Below, in pieces: positions 1 through 8,938 of a stretch of 64,000 nt of DNA. Position 1 is the first letter of the stretch; each line of letters opens with the position of its first letter. The DNA is from Ruegeria sp. THAF57 (lineage in GTDB: Bacteria > Pseudomonadota > Alphaproteobacteria > Rhodobacterales > Rhodobacteraceae): positions 248,001 through 312,000 of the forward strand of contig NZ_CAIWNQ010000004.1 of the NCBI RefSeq assembly GCF_903914075.1. The letters run 5' to 3'. The position numbers were made by a program, and so were the translations under genes. The notes under the pieces are model-generated. The model worked only from the letters and a program-made list of their open reading frames with translations. It was not told where the DNA came from and did not search any database.

Positions 1-984
1 GATACCCCGTGGGCGGTTGGGATACTGCCAGACGGCACGTTTCTGGTGACCGAGCGTGACGGACAGCTATTGTATGTCGCTGACGGGGACGCGCGCCGGG
101 TGCACGGAGCACCGGATGTGGTGGCCAAAGGGCAGGGTGGGTTGATGGACGTAACCGTCGCACGCGATTTTGCCCAGAGTCGTGAAATTTTTCTTACTTT
201 TTCAAAACGTCAGAAGGGTGGTGCAGGAACTGCCGTGGCGGTCGCGCGCCTGTCAGAGAACGGAAAACGCCTTACAGACCTAAGGGTGATCTTCGAAGCC
301 AAGCCGGGGGGATCTGGTGGTCGGCATTTTGGGTCTCGGGTCGTGGAAGCCGATGATGGAACCTTGTTTGTCACGATCGGTGATCGCGGTGACCGGCCTC
401 AGGCTCAGGACAGGTCGAACCATATTGGCTCGGTTATCCGGATAAACCGCGATGGTTCGGTTCCGTCTGACAATCCGTTTGTCGGTCAACCCGATATCAG
501 GCCCGAGATTTGGTCTTATGGGCACAGAAACCCGCAGGGCGCGGGTCTTGATGCGCAAGGGCGCCTGTGGACGTCGGAACATGGCGCGCGGGGCGGGGAT
601 GAGGTGAATCTTGTTCTGCCGGGCCAGAATTTCGGTTGGCCAGTGATTTCGTATGGTAAGCACTATTCAGGCAAGTCAATCGGCGAAGGCACCGCGAAGT
701 CCGGGATGCAGCAACCGGAATTCTATTGGGACCCATCCATCGCACCGTCGGGATTGATGGTGTATTCTGGAAAACTATGGCCCGAGTGGAGGGGCGACAT
801 CTTCGTGGGGTCGCTCAAGTTCAACTACATCGTCCGGCTAGAGGGGACCCCCCTTAAGGAAGTCGAGCAAATCAAAGGAGCCGAGACCGAACGCGTCCGG
901 GACATTGTCGAAGCGCCTGACGGGTCGATCTGGTTTATTTCCGTAGGAGAAGGCGCAGTTTATCGGATGGCGCCCCGGGGTTAA
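1..984 (+). CDS. PQQ-dependent aldose sugar dehydrogenase, 5' truncated by window edge
   Basis: C-terminal 327 residues of a soluble quinoprotein sugar dehydrogenase (GSDH family, YliI/Asd-like), which oxidises aldoses with PQQ, normally in the periplasm. The frame is open from base 1 (reads DTPWAVGILPDGTFLVTERD), so the start, any signal peptide and part of the active site lie outside the window. Family marks seen are the WSYGHRNPQG block, the SEHGARGGDEVN block and the PGQNFGWPVISYG block, which line the PQQ/calcium site of the beta-propeller. The E. coli relative has about 370 residues, so roughly 40-60 residues are missing. The stop overlaps the stop of the convergent regulator gene by 3 bp. 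Family is secure; substrate is unknown. Confidence 0.9.
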   Translation, partial: DTPWAVGILPDGTFLVTERDGQLLYVADGDARRVHGAPDVVAKGQGGLMDVTVARDFAQSREIFLTFSKRQKGGAGTAVAVARLSENGKRLTDLRVIFEAKPGGSGGRHFGSRVVEADDGTLFVTIGDRGDRPQAQDRSNHIGSVIRINRDGSVPSDNPFVGQPDIRPEIWSYGHRNPQGAGLDAQGRLWTSEHGARGGDEVNLVLPGQNFGWPVISYGKHYSGKSIGEGTAKSGMQQPEFYWDPSIAPSGLMVYSGKLWPEWRGDIFVGSLKFNYIVRLEGTPLKEVEQIKGAETERVRDIVEAPDGSIWFISVGEGAVYRMAPRG

Positions 985-1985
985 ACCGAAAGGCGACCAC
1001 TTTGGGCGCCGCGTTCCCTGTAGGGCGTGGTATTATAGTGCGCGCGGTAGCATTTCGAGAAATGCGAGGGGCTGGCAAATCCGCAGGCCAGCGCCACGTT
1101 AATGACACTCATATCTGTCTGCATCAGCAGGTTGCGTGCTTTGTGCAGCCTAAGCTCCATGTAGTACCGCTTGGGAGAACGGCTCAGGTAGCGGCGGAAC
1201 AGGCGTTCCAACTGCCGCGTGGACATGCCCACATCTTTGGCAAGGATTGAAGGTGAGATCGGTTCCTCGATGTTTTTTTCCATCATCAGGATGACCTGGC
1301 TCAACTTGGGATGGCGCACGCCGATGCGAGTCGGGGTGGACAGGCGCTGCGTGTCCTGATCGGTGCGGATCGAGGAATAGATCATCTGGTCGGCGACCGC
1401 GTTGGCAAGATCTTCGCCGTAATCATCAGCGATGATTTTCAGCATCAGGTCGATGGATGAGGTCCCGCCCGCAGTAGTCATCCGGTTGCCATCAATCTGG
1501 AAAACAGACTTCGTGAGTTCGACCTCATCGAACTCCTCGACAAAGCTGTCCGAGTTTTCCCAGTGGATCGTCGCACGTTTTCCGTCCAGAAGTCCGGCCT
1601 TGGCCAGAGTATAGGCCGCTGTGCAAAGCCCACCGATTTTCAGACCACGCCGTGCCTCGCGCCGAACCCAATTCAGAACTTTCTTGGTGGTCGCCGCCTG
1701 CACGTCGACACCCCCGCATATGATCACAACGTCGTCGCGCTGTAATTCGTTCAGATCGGTGTCCAGCTTGAACTCGGTCCCGGCCGAGCATTTGACGGTA
1801 TCACCGCCTTCACCTGCAAAAGTCCACGAATACAGTTCTTTGTCGGCCATGCGATTGGCAATACGCAGGCTATCCAGCGCCGAAGCAAAGGACAGCAGCG
1901 AAAATTTGTCCAGCAAGACAAATACGAAATTCTTAGGGTTGGCCGCAGTGTCTTCCACCGTGACAACTTGGCGTTGCTCTTGCAT
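981..1985 (-). CDS. GlxA-family AraC-type transcriptional regulator
   Basis: A 334-residue regulator with an N-terminal DJ-1/PfpI-like ligand domain (about residues 20-185, FVFVLLDKFSLLSFASALDSL start) and a C-terminal AraC double helix-turn-helix (about 230-325, with MSTRQLERLFRRYLSRSPKRYY and the second helix FASPSHFSKCYRAHYNTTP). Relatives such as GbdR and CdhR sense choline, betaine or carnitine derivatives, but I cannot assign a ligand here. The ATG at 1985 is preceded by AAGGAC at 8 nt and gives the family length; a TTG at 2045 is possible but has no ribosome site. It is transcribed divergently from the DAHP synthase gene across 168 bp and convergently with the sugar dehydrogenase. Confidence 0.88.
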   Translation of the reverse strand: MQEQRQVVTVEDTAANPKNFVFVLLDKFSLLSFASALDSLRIANRMADKELYSWTFAGEGGDTVKCSAGTEFKLDTDLNELQRDDVVIICGGVDVQAATTKKVLNWVRREARRGLKIGGLCTAAYTLAKAGLLDGKRATIHWENSDSFVEEFDEVELTKSVFQIDGNRMTTAGGTSSIDLMLKIIADDYGEDLANAVADQMIYSSIRTDQDTQRLSTPTRIGVRHPKLSQVILMMEKNIEEPISPSILAKDVGMSTRQLERLFRRYLSRSPKRYYMELRLHKARNLLMQTDMSVINVALACGFASPSHFSKCYRAHYNTTPYRERGAQSGRLSV

Positions 1986-2153
1986 GGCGAGGTGTCCTTG
2001 ATTCGGCGCCTGATGACGTTGCGTCGGCGACAGATTTGACAGCAACCATGATCAAAGCTTGTTTCCCGCGTCAAGAGGCGCAAATCGTATATGGTCACTC
2101 TTCATTGCATTTTGTATAGAGACGACCTGAATACTTCAGCGGAGATCAAAGCT

Positions 2154-3524
2154 ATGACCGAGTGGCAAAAATCGAACTGGCGCAACAAGCCCCGGGTTCA
2201 AATGCCAGATTATACCGACGCGGACGCGCTGTCTAAGGTCGAGGCCCAGCTTTCTCAGTATCCCCCGCTGGTTTTTGCCGGGGAAGCGCGCCGCCTGAAA
2301 CAGCTTTTGGGCGCCGCCGGACGTGGCGAGGCGTTCCTGTTGCAAGGTGGCGATTGTGCTGAAAGCTTTGAACAATTTAGTGCCGACGCAATCCGTGATA
2401 CCTTCAAGGTGATGCTGCAAATGGCGATGGTGCTGACGTATGGCGCCAAAGTTCCCGTGGTCAAAGTTGGCCGGATGGCGGGACAGTTTGCCAAGCCGCG
2501 CAGCGCCCCGACCGAGGTTGTCGATGGTGTGGAACTGCCAAGCTATCGTGGTGACATCATCAACGAACTGGCGTTCACGCCCGAGGCGCGTATCCCGAAT
2601 CCCGGCAAGATGTTGCAGGCCTATACGCAGGCCGCGGCGACGCTGAACCTGTTGCGGGCCTTCTCGACTGGCGGTTTCGCGGATATGAGCATGGTGCATT
2701 CTTGGACTTTGGGCTTCACGGACGAACAGGACGTTCAGAAATACTCTGAGATCGCGGACCGGATTCAGGACACGATCGACTTTATGCACGCGGCGGGTAT
2801 CACCGCCGACACCACGCATGAGTTCTCGACCGTCGAGTTCTATACCAGCCACGAAAGTCTGCTGCTGGAATATGAAGAGGCGTTGACGCGTCTGGATTCG
2901 ACTTCGGGCAACTGGCTAGCCGGGTCTGGCCACATGATCTGGATCGGCGACCGCACCCGTCAGCCCGACGGCGCGCACGTGGAATTCTGCCGCGGTGTAT
3001 TGAACCCCATTGGTCTCAAATGCGGTCCAACCACGACAGCGGAAGATCTGAAAGTTCTGATGTCCAAGCTGAACCCCGAAAACGAAGAGGGTCGCCTGAC
3101 CCTGATCGCGCGGTTCGGAGCGGGTAAGGCCGGTGAGCATCTGCCGCGGCTGGTCAAAGCCGTGAAGGAAGAAGGTGCCAATGTGACCTGGGTCTGCGAT
3201 CCGATGCACGGCAATACCATCAAATCGGCAACGGGCTACAAGACGCGTCCGTTTGATTCAGTCCTGCGTGAAGTTCGCGACTTCTTTGGTGTGCATCAGG
3301 CCGAAGGAACCATCCCCGGTGGTGTACATTTCGAGATGACCGGTCTGGATGTAACCGAATGCACGGGCGGCGTGCGCGCCGTGACGGAAGAGGATCTTTC
3401 GGACCGCTACCACACCGCCTGCGACCCTCGTTTGAACGCGTCGCAGTCCTTGGAACTGGCCTTCCTTGTAGCCGAGGAACTGACCAACCTAAGGCGCGAT
3501 CGCAGCAAACGTGCGGCGAGCTAA
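2154..3524 (+). CDS. aroG: Class II 3-deoxy-7-phosphoheptulonate (DAHP) synthase
   Basis: Condenses phosphoenolpyruvate and erythrose 4-phosphate, the first step of the shikimate pathway. At 456 residues it is the plant-like class II type, not the shorter AroFGH type. Marks seen are [11 protein letters not shown] with the metal-binding cysteine, [15 protein letters not shown], the [10 protein letters not shown] block and [18 protein letters not shown] 2154 has GGAG at 2141 with good spacing; an in-frame upstream start at 2091 adds residues atypical of the family. Cloverleaf-like hairpin terminator follows directly. The other shikimate gene in the window, aroQ, is 15 kb away. The aroG symbol follows common annotation of class II enzymes in this group. 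Confidence 0.95.
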   Translation: MTEWQKSNWRNKPRVQMPDYTDADALSKVEAQLSQYPPLVFAGEARRLKQLLGAAGRGEAFLLQGGDCAESFEQFSADAIRDTFKVMLQMAMVLTYGAKVPVVKVGRMAGQFAKPRSAPTEVVDGVELPSYRGDIINELAFTPEARIPNPGKMLQAYTQAAATLNLLRAFSTGGFADMSMVHSWTLGFTDEQDVQKYSEIADRIQDTIDFMHAAGITADTTHEFSTVEFYTSHESLLLEYEEALTRLDSTSGNWLAGSGHMIWIGDRTRQPDGAHVEFCRGVLNPIGLKCGPTTTAEDLKVLMSKLNPENEEGRLTLIARFGAGKAGEHLPRLVKAVKEEGANVTWVCDPMHGNTIKSATGYKTRPFDSVLREVRDFFGVHQAEGTIPGGVHFEMTGLDVTECTGGVRAVTEEDLSDRYHTACDPRLNASQSLELAFLVAEELTNLRRDRSKRAAS

Positions 3525-3531
3525 CTCATAG

Positions 3532-3558
3532 AAAAAGCGGGCTAAGGCCCGCTTTTTT
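3532..3558 (+). terminator. Rho-independent terminator after aroG
   Basis: Perfect GCGGGC/GCCCGC stem with a TAAG tetraloop (3537-3552), flanked by A5 and T6 so it can work in both directions. It begins 8 bp after the aroG stop and ends just before the stop of the convergent PAS gene. Confidence 0.9.
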
Positions 3559-3563
3559 GTTAC

Positions 3564-4238
3564 CTAATCATCTCGTGATACAACCAGACGCAAATGGGAC
3601 GTTGAGCGATCAAATTCCCTTTGGCCCTCGGCAAAACCTGCTGAGGCCGGTTCGACGTTCGTGCGCGGTGATTGAATGGACGCCACTGTGCGAACCTTCT
3701 GACCAAGCACGCCGAACCGTCTGGGCGTAGCACCAATGGCACCATTGCTAGCAAGTACGCCCAAAACGCGACTTACGTCCCCTAAATCGCTCTTCAGCGG
3801 CAGGAGGATCATGCGCGCATCCAGATGGGCGCGCCCCGGTTTTCCAGCCCCCTCAAGTTCAAACTCGGCAATCGCAGGTCCTGCAAAAACCTGCTCCAAT
3901 ATCTCTGTAACCTGAGATCGCGCCGACGGTTCGAAAAAGGCGGTCAGGGGCATGCCCCGAACCTCCATCCCGGCAAGCCTGTTCAGATGACTGCCCGCAA
4001 GGCGAAAACGGGCCAGGCCGGGTGCTATGCGTTCGAGGATAAAGGTGTTTTCCAAAATGTTCTCAAGTCCGCGTGGATCAATTTGCGATCGCATTGGAAC
4101 CTCGCCGCCCGTCAGCAGCGCGCTCCAATAAGCCTCAGCCTGGCGGAGGGGCGAAAATATGCGGCCACTGTCAAAGCGATCCATCGCGATGATCTTTCCA
4201 AAGCTAGACCCGGACCCGTTTCCGAAAAAGGTTTTCAT
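3564..4238 (-). CDS. PAS_5 (PF07310-type) domain protein
   Basis: A 224-residue cytoplasmic protein with one PAS_5 domain over about residues 30-165. The typical opening is present (RQAEAYWSALLTGGEVPMRS, then IDPRGLENILENTFILERI), followed by the FRLAGSHLNRLAGMEVRGM core. No output domain, membrane segment or signal peptide is visible. Residues 170-224 are polar and probably disordered. ATG 4238 has AGGG 8 nt upstream. The function of most PAS_5 proteins is unknown. A perfect CtrA-type site lies 126 bp upstream, in the gap shared with yicC, so cell-cycle or motility control is possible. Domain call is firm, role is inference. Confidence 0.85.
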   Translation of the reverse strand: MKTFFGNGSGSSFGKIIAMDRFDSGRIFSPLRQAEAYWSALLTGGEVPMRSQIDPRGLENILENTFILERIAPGLARFRLAGSHLNRLAGMEVRGMPLTAFFEPSARSQVTEILEQVFAGPAIAEFELEGAGKPGRAHLDARMILLPLKSDLGDVSRVLGVLASNGAIGATPRRFGVLGQKVRTVASIQSPRTNVEPASAGFAEGQREFDRSTSHLRLVVSRDD

Positions 4239-4363
4239 TTCATAGCCCTAACGCCAATTGGCCATCATTTTCCTAAAATGCCAGATATCGGGGGCATCTT
4301 TCGAATGACCAGTTCTGACAAGGGCCAAACTGACATGGGTGGAGCCACTCTTGGAGGAATTCT

Positions 4364-4379
4364 TTAATGAATGGTTAAC
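4364..4379. promoter_or_regulatory. Perfect CtrA-type site TTAA-N7-TTAAC
   Basis: TTAA at 4364-4367 and TTAAC at 4375-4379 with exactly seven bases between. The segment also contains ATGGTTAA, the reverse of the CtrA half-site TTAACCAT. It sits between the divergent PAS_5 gene (126 bp away) and yicC (104 bp away). A matching ctrA gene is in this window. Confidence 0.6.
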
Positions 4380-4482
4380 TTAGGTGTCTTCAGGCGAAAC
4401 CCAGCAAACTCTTGCCCTGCGTGCTGTGATGGCATTAGGTGCGGTCAAGTATTCTGAGACGAGCAGCGACGAAAGGGCGGGC

Positions 4483-5373
4483 ATGATCAGATCCATGACC
4501 GGATTTGCCTCTGGCAAGGGGGCGTTTGGGCCGCATAGCTGGACGTGGGAGATGCGCAGCGTTAATGGCAAGGGGCTGGACATGCGGGTGCGTGCCCCGG
4601 ACTGGTTGACCGGGTTAGAGGTCGCATTGCGTGGACAATTGTCCAAGGCACTGAGCCGGGGAAACGTCACGCTGTCCCTGCGGCTTAACCGCGATGAATC
4701 TGCGCCGGACCTTGTATTGAACGAAGTCGCAATGGGGGCAGCGCTGGATGCGCTGGCAAAAACGCAGCAAATGGCAGAAACCCGGGATGTCACGCTGGCG
4801 CCTTCGCGTGCGTCCGACCTTATCGCGTTAAAGGGTATGCTGGATGCAGGCAGCGACGGAGACGATCCTGCGCCATTGGTCGAACATCTAATCGCCGAAT
4901 TCCCAGGGCTTTTGACCGAATTTATTGCGATGCGCGAAACCGAAGGTCAGGCGCTTTCGCAAATATTGAACGGTCAATTGGAAACGGTAGCGGAGTTGAC
5001 AGAACAGGCTGCAATTCTGGCGGAGCAGCGAAAGGATAAGGTCGCAGAAATGCTGCGCGAGAACCTGACGCGCGTCATGGATAACGCGCAGGGTGCCGAC
5101 CCGGATCGTGTTGCGCAGGAACTTGCACTGATCGCGGTCAAGGCCGATATCACCGAAGAAATTGATCGCTTGAAAGCGCATGTCTTGGCGGCGCGGGACT
5201 TGCTGGATCAGGACGTTGCAGTTGGCCGAAAGCTTGACTTTCTGATGCAGGAGTTCAACCGAGAGGCCAACACCCTGTGTTCAAAGGCGCAAAGTGCCGA
5301 TCTGACTTCGGTAGGGCTTGAGTTGAAAGCCGTTATAGATCAGATGCGCGAACAAGTTCAGAACGTGGAATAA
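4483..5373 (+). CDS. yicC: YicC/YloC-family endoribonuclease
   Basis: A 296-residue protein of the conserved YicC family, members of which act as endoribonucleases in E. coli and Bacillus. Diagnostic parts are the N-terminus MIRSMTGFASG, the KGLDMRVRAPDWLTGLE block and the C-terminal DUF1732 segment with GRKLDFLMQEFNREANTLCSK. ATG 4483 was chosen because the family starts with MIRSMTGF and GAAAGG lies just upstream; a GTG at 4384 would add 33 unrelated residues. gmk follows after 15 bp, a common pairing of yicC with guanylate kinase in bacteria. Confidence 0.95.
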   Translation: MIRSMTGFASGKGAFGPHSWTWEMRSVNGKGLDMRVRAPDWLTGLEVALRGQLSKALSRGNVTLSLRLNRDESAPDLVLNEVAMGAALDALAKTQQMAETRDVTLAPSRASDLIALKGMLDAGSDGDDPAPLVEHLIAEFPGLLTEFIAMRETEGQALSQILNGQLETVAELTEQAAILAEQRKDKVAEMLRENLTRVMDNAQGADPDRVAQELALIAVKADITEEIDRLKAHVLAARDLLDQDVAVGRKLDFLMQEFNREANTLCSKAQSADLTSVGLELKAVIDQMREQVQNVE

Positions 5374-5388
5374 CGACAGGAGCGCCAA

Positions 5389-6030
5389 ATGGCGGATCGA
5401 CGCGGCCTACTAATCATTCTGTCCTCGCCCTCAGGTGCAGGAAAATCCACATTGGCCAAGCGGTTGATGCAGTGGGATACCGATCTGGAGTTTTCGGTCT
5501 CGGCCACCACCCGCGCGCCGCGTCGGGGCGAAGAACACGGTCGCGAGTATTTCTTTCTTACGGAGGATGCGTTCAAACAGCAGGTCGCCGAAGGGCAGAT
5601 GCTGGAACACGCGCATGTTTTCGGGAACTTTTACGGCTCACCCGCCGGGCCTGTCCGCGAGTCGATCAACAGCGGAAAAGACGTATTGTTCGATGTGGAT
5701 TGGCAGGGTGAGGTTCAGATCCGCAACTCGGACCTTGGCAAACACGCGCTTTCGATCTTTATCCTGCCGCCCTCGATCCCGGAACTGCGCCGTCGGTTGG
5801 AAAGTCGTGGCCAGGACAGTGACGACGTGATCGCCAAACGGATGCTCAAAAGCTGGGACGAGATCAGCCATTGGGGGTATTACGATTACGTTCTGGTCAA
5901 TGACGATCTGGATTCGACGGAAGAAAAGCTGAAGACCATCGTCAGCGCCGAACGTATGCGCCGCATTCAGCAACCCAGCCTTCAAAACCACGTTCGCGCG
6001 CTACAAAATGAATTTGAGGGCCTGTCATGA
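5389..6030 (+). CDS. gmk: Guanylate kinase
   Basis: Phosphorylates GMP to GDP with ATP, needed for GTP and dGTP supply. The 213 residues are the usual length. The P-loop [10 protein letters not shown] is at residues 12-21, the GMP-binding region has [19 protein letters not shown], and the lid has [24 protein letters not shown] ribosome site lies 10 bp upstream. It sits in a tight cluster after yicC, and its stop overlaps the start of the carbonic anhydrase-like gene by 4 bp (ATGA), implying translational coupling. Confidence 0.97.
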   Translation: MADRRGLLIILSSPSGAGKSTLAKRLMQWDTDLEFSVSATTRAPRRGEEHGREYFFLTEDAFKQQVAEGQMLEHAHVFGNFYGSPAGPVRESINSGKDVLFDVDWQGEVQIRNSDLGKHALSIFILPPSIPELRRRLESRGQDSDDVIAKRMLKSWDEISHWGYYDYVLVNDDLDSTEEKLKTIVSAERMRRIQQPSLQNHVRALQNEFEGLS

Positions 6031-6548
6031 CAATCTACGCCTTGGGCGAGCATAAGCCGCAAATTCACGATGACACATGGGTTGCACCGGACGCCAACCT
6101 GATCGGCAAGGTGGTGATGGAGCAGGGCGCCTCGGTCTGGTTTGGTTGCACCATCCGCGCCGACCACGAAGAGATCCGCATCGGCGAAGGCAGCAATGTT
6201 CAGGAAAACTGCGTCATGCATATTGATGCAGGTTTTCCCCTGACTATTGGAAAGAACTGCACCATCGGCCACAAGGTCATGCTGCATGGCTGCACGATTG
6301 GCGAAAACTCTCTGATCGGAATGGGGGCGATCGTCCTGAATGGGGCAAGGATTGGCAAGAATTGCCTGATCGGGGCGGGGGCTTTGATAACGGAAGGCAA
6401 AGAGATCCCGGATAATTCACTTGTAATGGGATCACCGGGCAAGGTCGTGCGCACATTGGACGATGCAGCCGTAAAGGGTCTGACCCTAAGCGCCCTGCAT
6501 TACCAGAGCAACATGCGCAGGTTTCGGGATACGATGACGGCGGTCTGA
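6027..6548 (+). CDS. Gamma carbonic anhydrase family protein (left-handed beta-helix)
   Basis: A 173-residue hexapeptide-repeat protein of the YrdA/PaaY/CaiE group. The three metal-binding histidines of gamma carbonic anhydrases are present: one in CVMHID and two in [11 protein letters not shown]. Repeated [IV]G-x4 turns run from about residue 20 to 135, ending in the SPGKVVRTL signature. Relatives bind zinc or iron and some hydrate CO2 or hydrolyse thioesters; actual activity cannot be read from sequence. It overlaps gmk by 4 bp and is followed by phoR after 22 bp. Confidence 0.9.
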   Translation: MTIYALGEHKPQIHDDTWVAPDANLIGKVVMEQGASVWFGCTIRADHEEIRIGEGSNVQENCVMHIDAGFPLTIGKNCTIGHKVMLHGCTIGENSLIGMGAIVLNGARIGKNCLIGAGALITEGKEIPDNSLVMGSPGKVVRTLDDAAVKGLTLSALHYQSNMRRFRDTMTAV

Positions 6549-6570
6549 TTACCTCCAAGAGGTTTTTTTC

Positions 6571-7617
6571 ATGTCAAATGACCAGCTGACCGAATTTGTC
6601 GCTGCCGTTCCTATGCCGGCTTTGGTGGTCGATCAAACGGAACGCATTATCGCGGCGAACACGGACGCCAAAACCTTGCTTGGCGCGGGGATCGAGGGTC
6701 GGCACTTCGCAACGATCCTGAGGCAGCCTCAGGTCATTGAAGCCATGGAGCAGAGCTTGCGAACAAAAGGGCCGGTGAAAACGCGTCATCTGGCAAATGA
6801 CGGGGCGCAGGACACAACCTTCGAAGTTCAGTGTCGGTACATGAACGGCGTCGGAGCGGTTTCCGGCGGCGCTGTGTTGGCCATCTTTCAGGATGTCACC
6901 CATCTGGAGCAGGCCGGTCAGATGCGCCGGGACTTTGTTGCCAATGTCAGTCATGAGCTGCGAACCCCTCTGACCGCCTTAATGGGGTTCATTGAAACCC
7001 TGCGGGGACCGGCCCGTGACGATGCCGTCGCGCGTGAGCGGTTTCTTAAGATCATGGCCGAGGAAGCCAACCGCATGAACAGGCTAGTCGGTGATTTGCT
7101 TTCATTGAACCGGGTTGAAAGCGAAGAACGCATCCGCCCGACAGAGCAACTGGAACTGACGGGAATGATGCAGTCGATTTTGAACTCGGTTCGTCCTTTG
7201 TCCGAGGACGCCGGTGTCGAACTGACCCTTTCGGCGGATCAGGGGCCTGTTACGTTAACCGGTGACAGCGATCAGTTGCGGCAGGTTTTCACCAACTTGA
7301 TCGAAAACGGTATCAAATACGGCGGCAGCGGTGGCGTGGTCGAAGTGCGCATCACGTCATCGGAACGGGATACGGCGATGCGTGGCCCTGCTGTTCGGGT
7401 GCAGGTCATCGACAAGGGGCCGGGAATCGATGCGACACATCTGCCGCGACTGACCGAGCGATTCTATCGCGCCGACAGTCACAGATCGCGTGAGCTGGGC
7501 GGAACAGGGCTGGGCCTGGCGATTGTGAAGCATATTGTAAATCGCCACCGCGGTCGCCTGCGCGTGGAAAGCGACCTTGGAAAAGGTTCCGTGTTTACAG
7601 TTATTTTGCCGGGGTAA
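6571..7617 (+). CDS. phoR: Phosphate-regulon sensor histidine kinase PhoR, soluble form
   Basis: A 348-residue kinase predicted to phosphorylate PhoB when phosphate is scarce. A PAS domain (about 8-115) is followed by a HisKA domain with the phospho-acceptor His128 in SHELRTPL, then an HATPase domain with N box LIENGIKYGG, G1 DKGPGID and G2 GGTGLGLAIVKH. Unlike E. coli PhoR, no N-terminal transmembrane segment is visible, so membrane contact would need a partner such as PhoU and the Pst complex. AGAGG precedes the start. It stands directly before pstS-pstCAB-phoU-phoB, but pstS has its own Pho box. Confidence 0.93.
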   Translation: MSNDQLTEFVAAVPMPALVVDQTERIIAANTDAKTLLGAGIEGRHFATILRQPQVIEAMEQSLRTKGPVKTRHLANDGAQDTTFEVQCRYMNGVGAVSGGAVLAIFQDVTHLEQAGQMRRDFVANVSHELRTPLTALMGFIETLRGPARDDAVARERFLKIMAEEANRMNRLVGDLLSLNRVESEERIRPTEQLELTGMMQSILNSVRPLSEDAGVELTLSADQGPVTLTGDSDQLRQVFTNLIENGIKYGGSGGVVEVRITSSERDTAMRGPAVRVQVIDKGPGIDATHLPRLTERFYRADSHRSRELGGTGLGLAIVKHIVNRHRGRLRVESDLGKGSVFTVILPG

Positions 7618-7703
7618 CCCGGTTCAGTTTCCATCTGTGGTCGTCCAATTTGTCAGTTTTTGACCGACTTTTCTTTCGTTACGTCACCTTCAAACAAAGC
7701 AAG

Positions 7704-7732
7704 GTGTCATAAAAGCGTTACAAACCTGTCAC
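7704..7732 (+). promoter_or_regulatory. Pho box: three PhoB half-sites before pstS
   Basis: Three heptamers GTGTCAT (7704), GCGTTAC (7715) and CTGTCAC (7726) lie at an exact 11-bp period with AT-rich 4-bp spacers. This matches the PhoB consensus CTGTCAT-N4-CTGTCAT, extended by one unit. It ends about 80 bp before the pstS ATG. Confidence 0.85.
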
Positions 7733-7813
7733 AAAAGGCTTACGCACGGCTCTTAGGGGTGCCGCAGGATCATCATGGGGGTGATCAAATTCTATCTTTT
7801 CAGGGAGACTGAA

Positions 7814-8854
7814 ATGTCCTTTGTAAAACTGTCGGCTTCGGCTCTTGCCATCTCTGCAATCTCGGCCACTGCTGCCGCTGCTCGTGATCAGGTTCAGGTA
7901 GCCGGTTCCTCGACCGTTCTGCCTTATGCTTCGATCGTTGCTGAAGCCTTCGGTGAGAACTTTGACTTTCCGACGCCGGTTGTTGAATCGGGTGGCTCGT
8001 CCGCTGGCCTCAAGCGCTTTTGTGAAGGTGTTGGCGAAAACACCATCGACGTTGCCAACGCATCGCGCGCTATCCGCGAGAAAGAAATCAAAGCCTGTGC
8101 CGAAAACGGTGTAACCGACATCATCGAAGTTCAGATCGGCTATGACGGCATCGTTTTCGCATCCGACATTAACGGCAACTCGTTCGAGTTCACCCCGGAA
8201 GATTGGTACAAGGCCCTGTCCGCTCAGATCGTTGTTGACGGTGAACTGGTCGATAACCCCAACAAAACCTGGGCCGACGTGAACCCCGCGTTCCCGGCGC
8301 AGCCGATTGCAGCCTTCATCCCCGGCACCAAGCACGGTACCCGTGAAGTGTTCGAAGACAAAGTGATCCTGGCCGGGTGCGAGCACCTAGGCGACTTTGA
8401 CGTTTACAAAGCCGCTAACGGCGATGACAAGAAAGCCGCTGAAAAAGCCTGTATCGCGCTGCGCACCGACGGCGTGTCTGTCGACATCGACGGCGACTAC
8501 ACCGAAACTCTGGCCCGTATCGACAGCAACAAGGACGGCATCGGCGTCTTTGGTCTGGCTTTCTACGAGAACAACACCGACAAGCTGCAAGTTGCGACCA
8601 TGTCGGACGTTGTTCCTTCGACCGAATCCATTGCTTCGGGTGAATACCCGGTTTCGCGCCCGCTGTTCTTCTACGTGAAAAAAGCCCACATTGGCGTGAT
8701 CCCCGGTCTGAAAGAATATGCTGAGTTCTTCGTCGCGGACGAGATCGCAGGCCCCGACGGCCCGCTGGCGGAATACGGTCTGGTCTCGGATCCTGAGCTG
8801 GCGAAAGTACAGGAAACTGTTGCGAACGAAACCGTTCTGGGCGGCGGTTCCTAA
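7814..8854 (+). CDS. pstS: Phosphate ABC transporter substrate-binding protein PstS
   Basis: Periplasmic high-affinity phosphate-binding protein, 346 residues. A signal peptide covers about residues 1-22 (MSFVKLSASALAISAISATA). The phosphate-loop motif VQVAGSSTVLPYA starts the mature protein, followed by VESGGSSAGLKRFCEG and FIPGTKHGTREVF. ATG 7814 is preceded by GGGAG at 7803; an earlier ATG at 7775 lacks a site and would disturb the signal peptide. Its promoter carries three Pho half-sites. A strong hairpin follows the gene, which would leave more pstS than pstC message. Confidence 0.97.
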   Translation: MSFVKLSASALAISAISATAAAARDQVQVAGSSTVLPYASIVAEAFGENFDFPTPVVESGGSSAGLKRFCEGVGENTIDVANASRAIREKEIKACAENGVTDIIEVQIGYDGIVFASDINGNSFEFTPEDWYKALSAQIVVDGELVDNPNKTWADVNPAFPAQPIAAFIPGTKHGTREVFEDKVILAGCEHLGDFDVYKAANGDDKKAAEKACIALRTDGVSVDIDGDYTETLARIDSNKDGIGVFGLAFYENNTDKLQVATMSDVVPSTESIASGEYPVSRPLFFYVKKAHIGVIPGLKEYAEFFVADEIAGPDGPLAEYGLVSDPELAKVQETVANETVLGGGS

Positions 8855-8869
8855 TATATCTTGTGAACC

Positions 8870-8905
8870 GAACCGGGGCGTAATTTTCGCGCCCCGGTTC
8901 TTTTT
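8870..8905 (+). terminator. Intra-operon terminator/attenuator between pstS and pstC
   Basis: Perfect 11-bp stem (8870-8880 with 8890-8900), 9-nt loop, then T5. Placed between pstS and the downstream permease genes, it probably sets the high ratio of binding protein to permease, with partial read-through. Confidence 0.85.
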
Positions 8906-8938
8906 GACTCCTCCACTTGCGATACCATCGGAGTTCTC

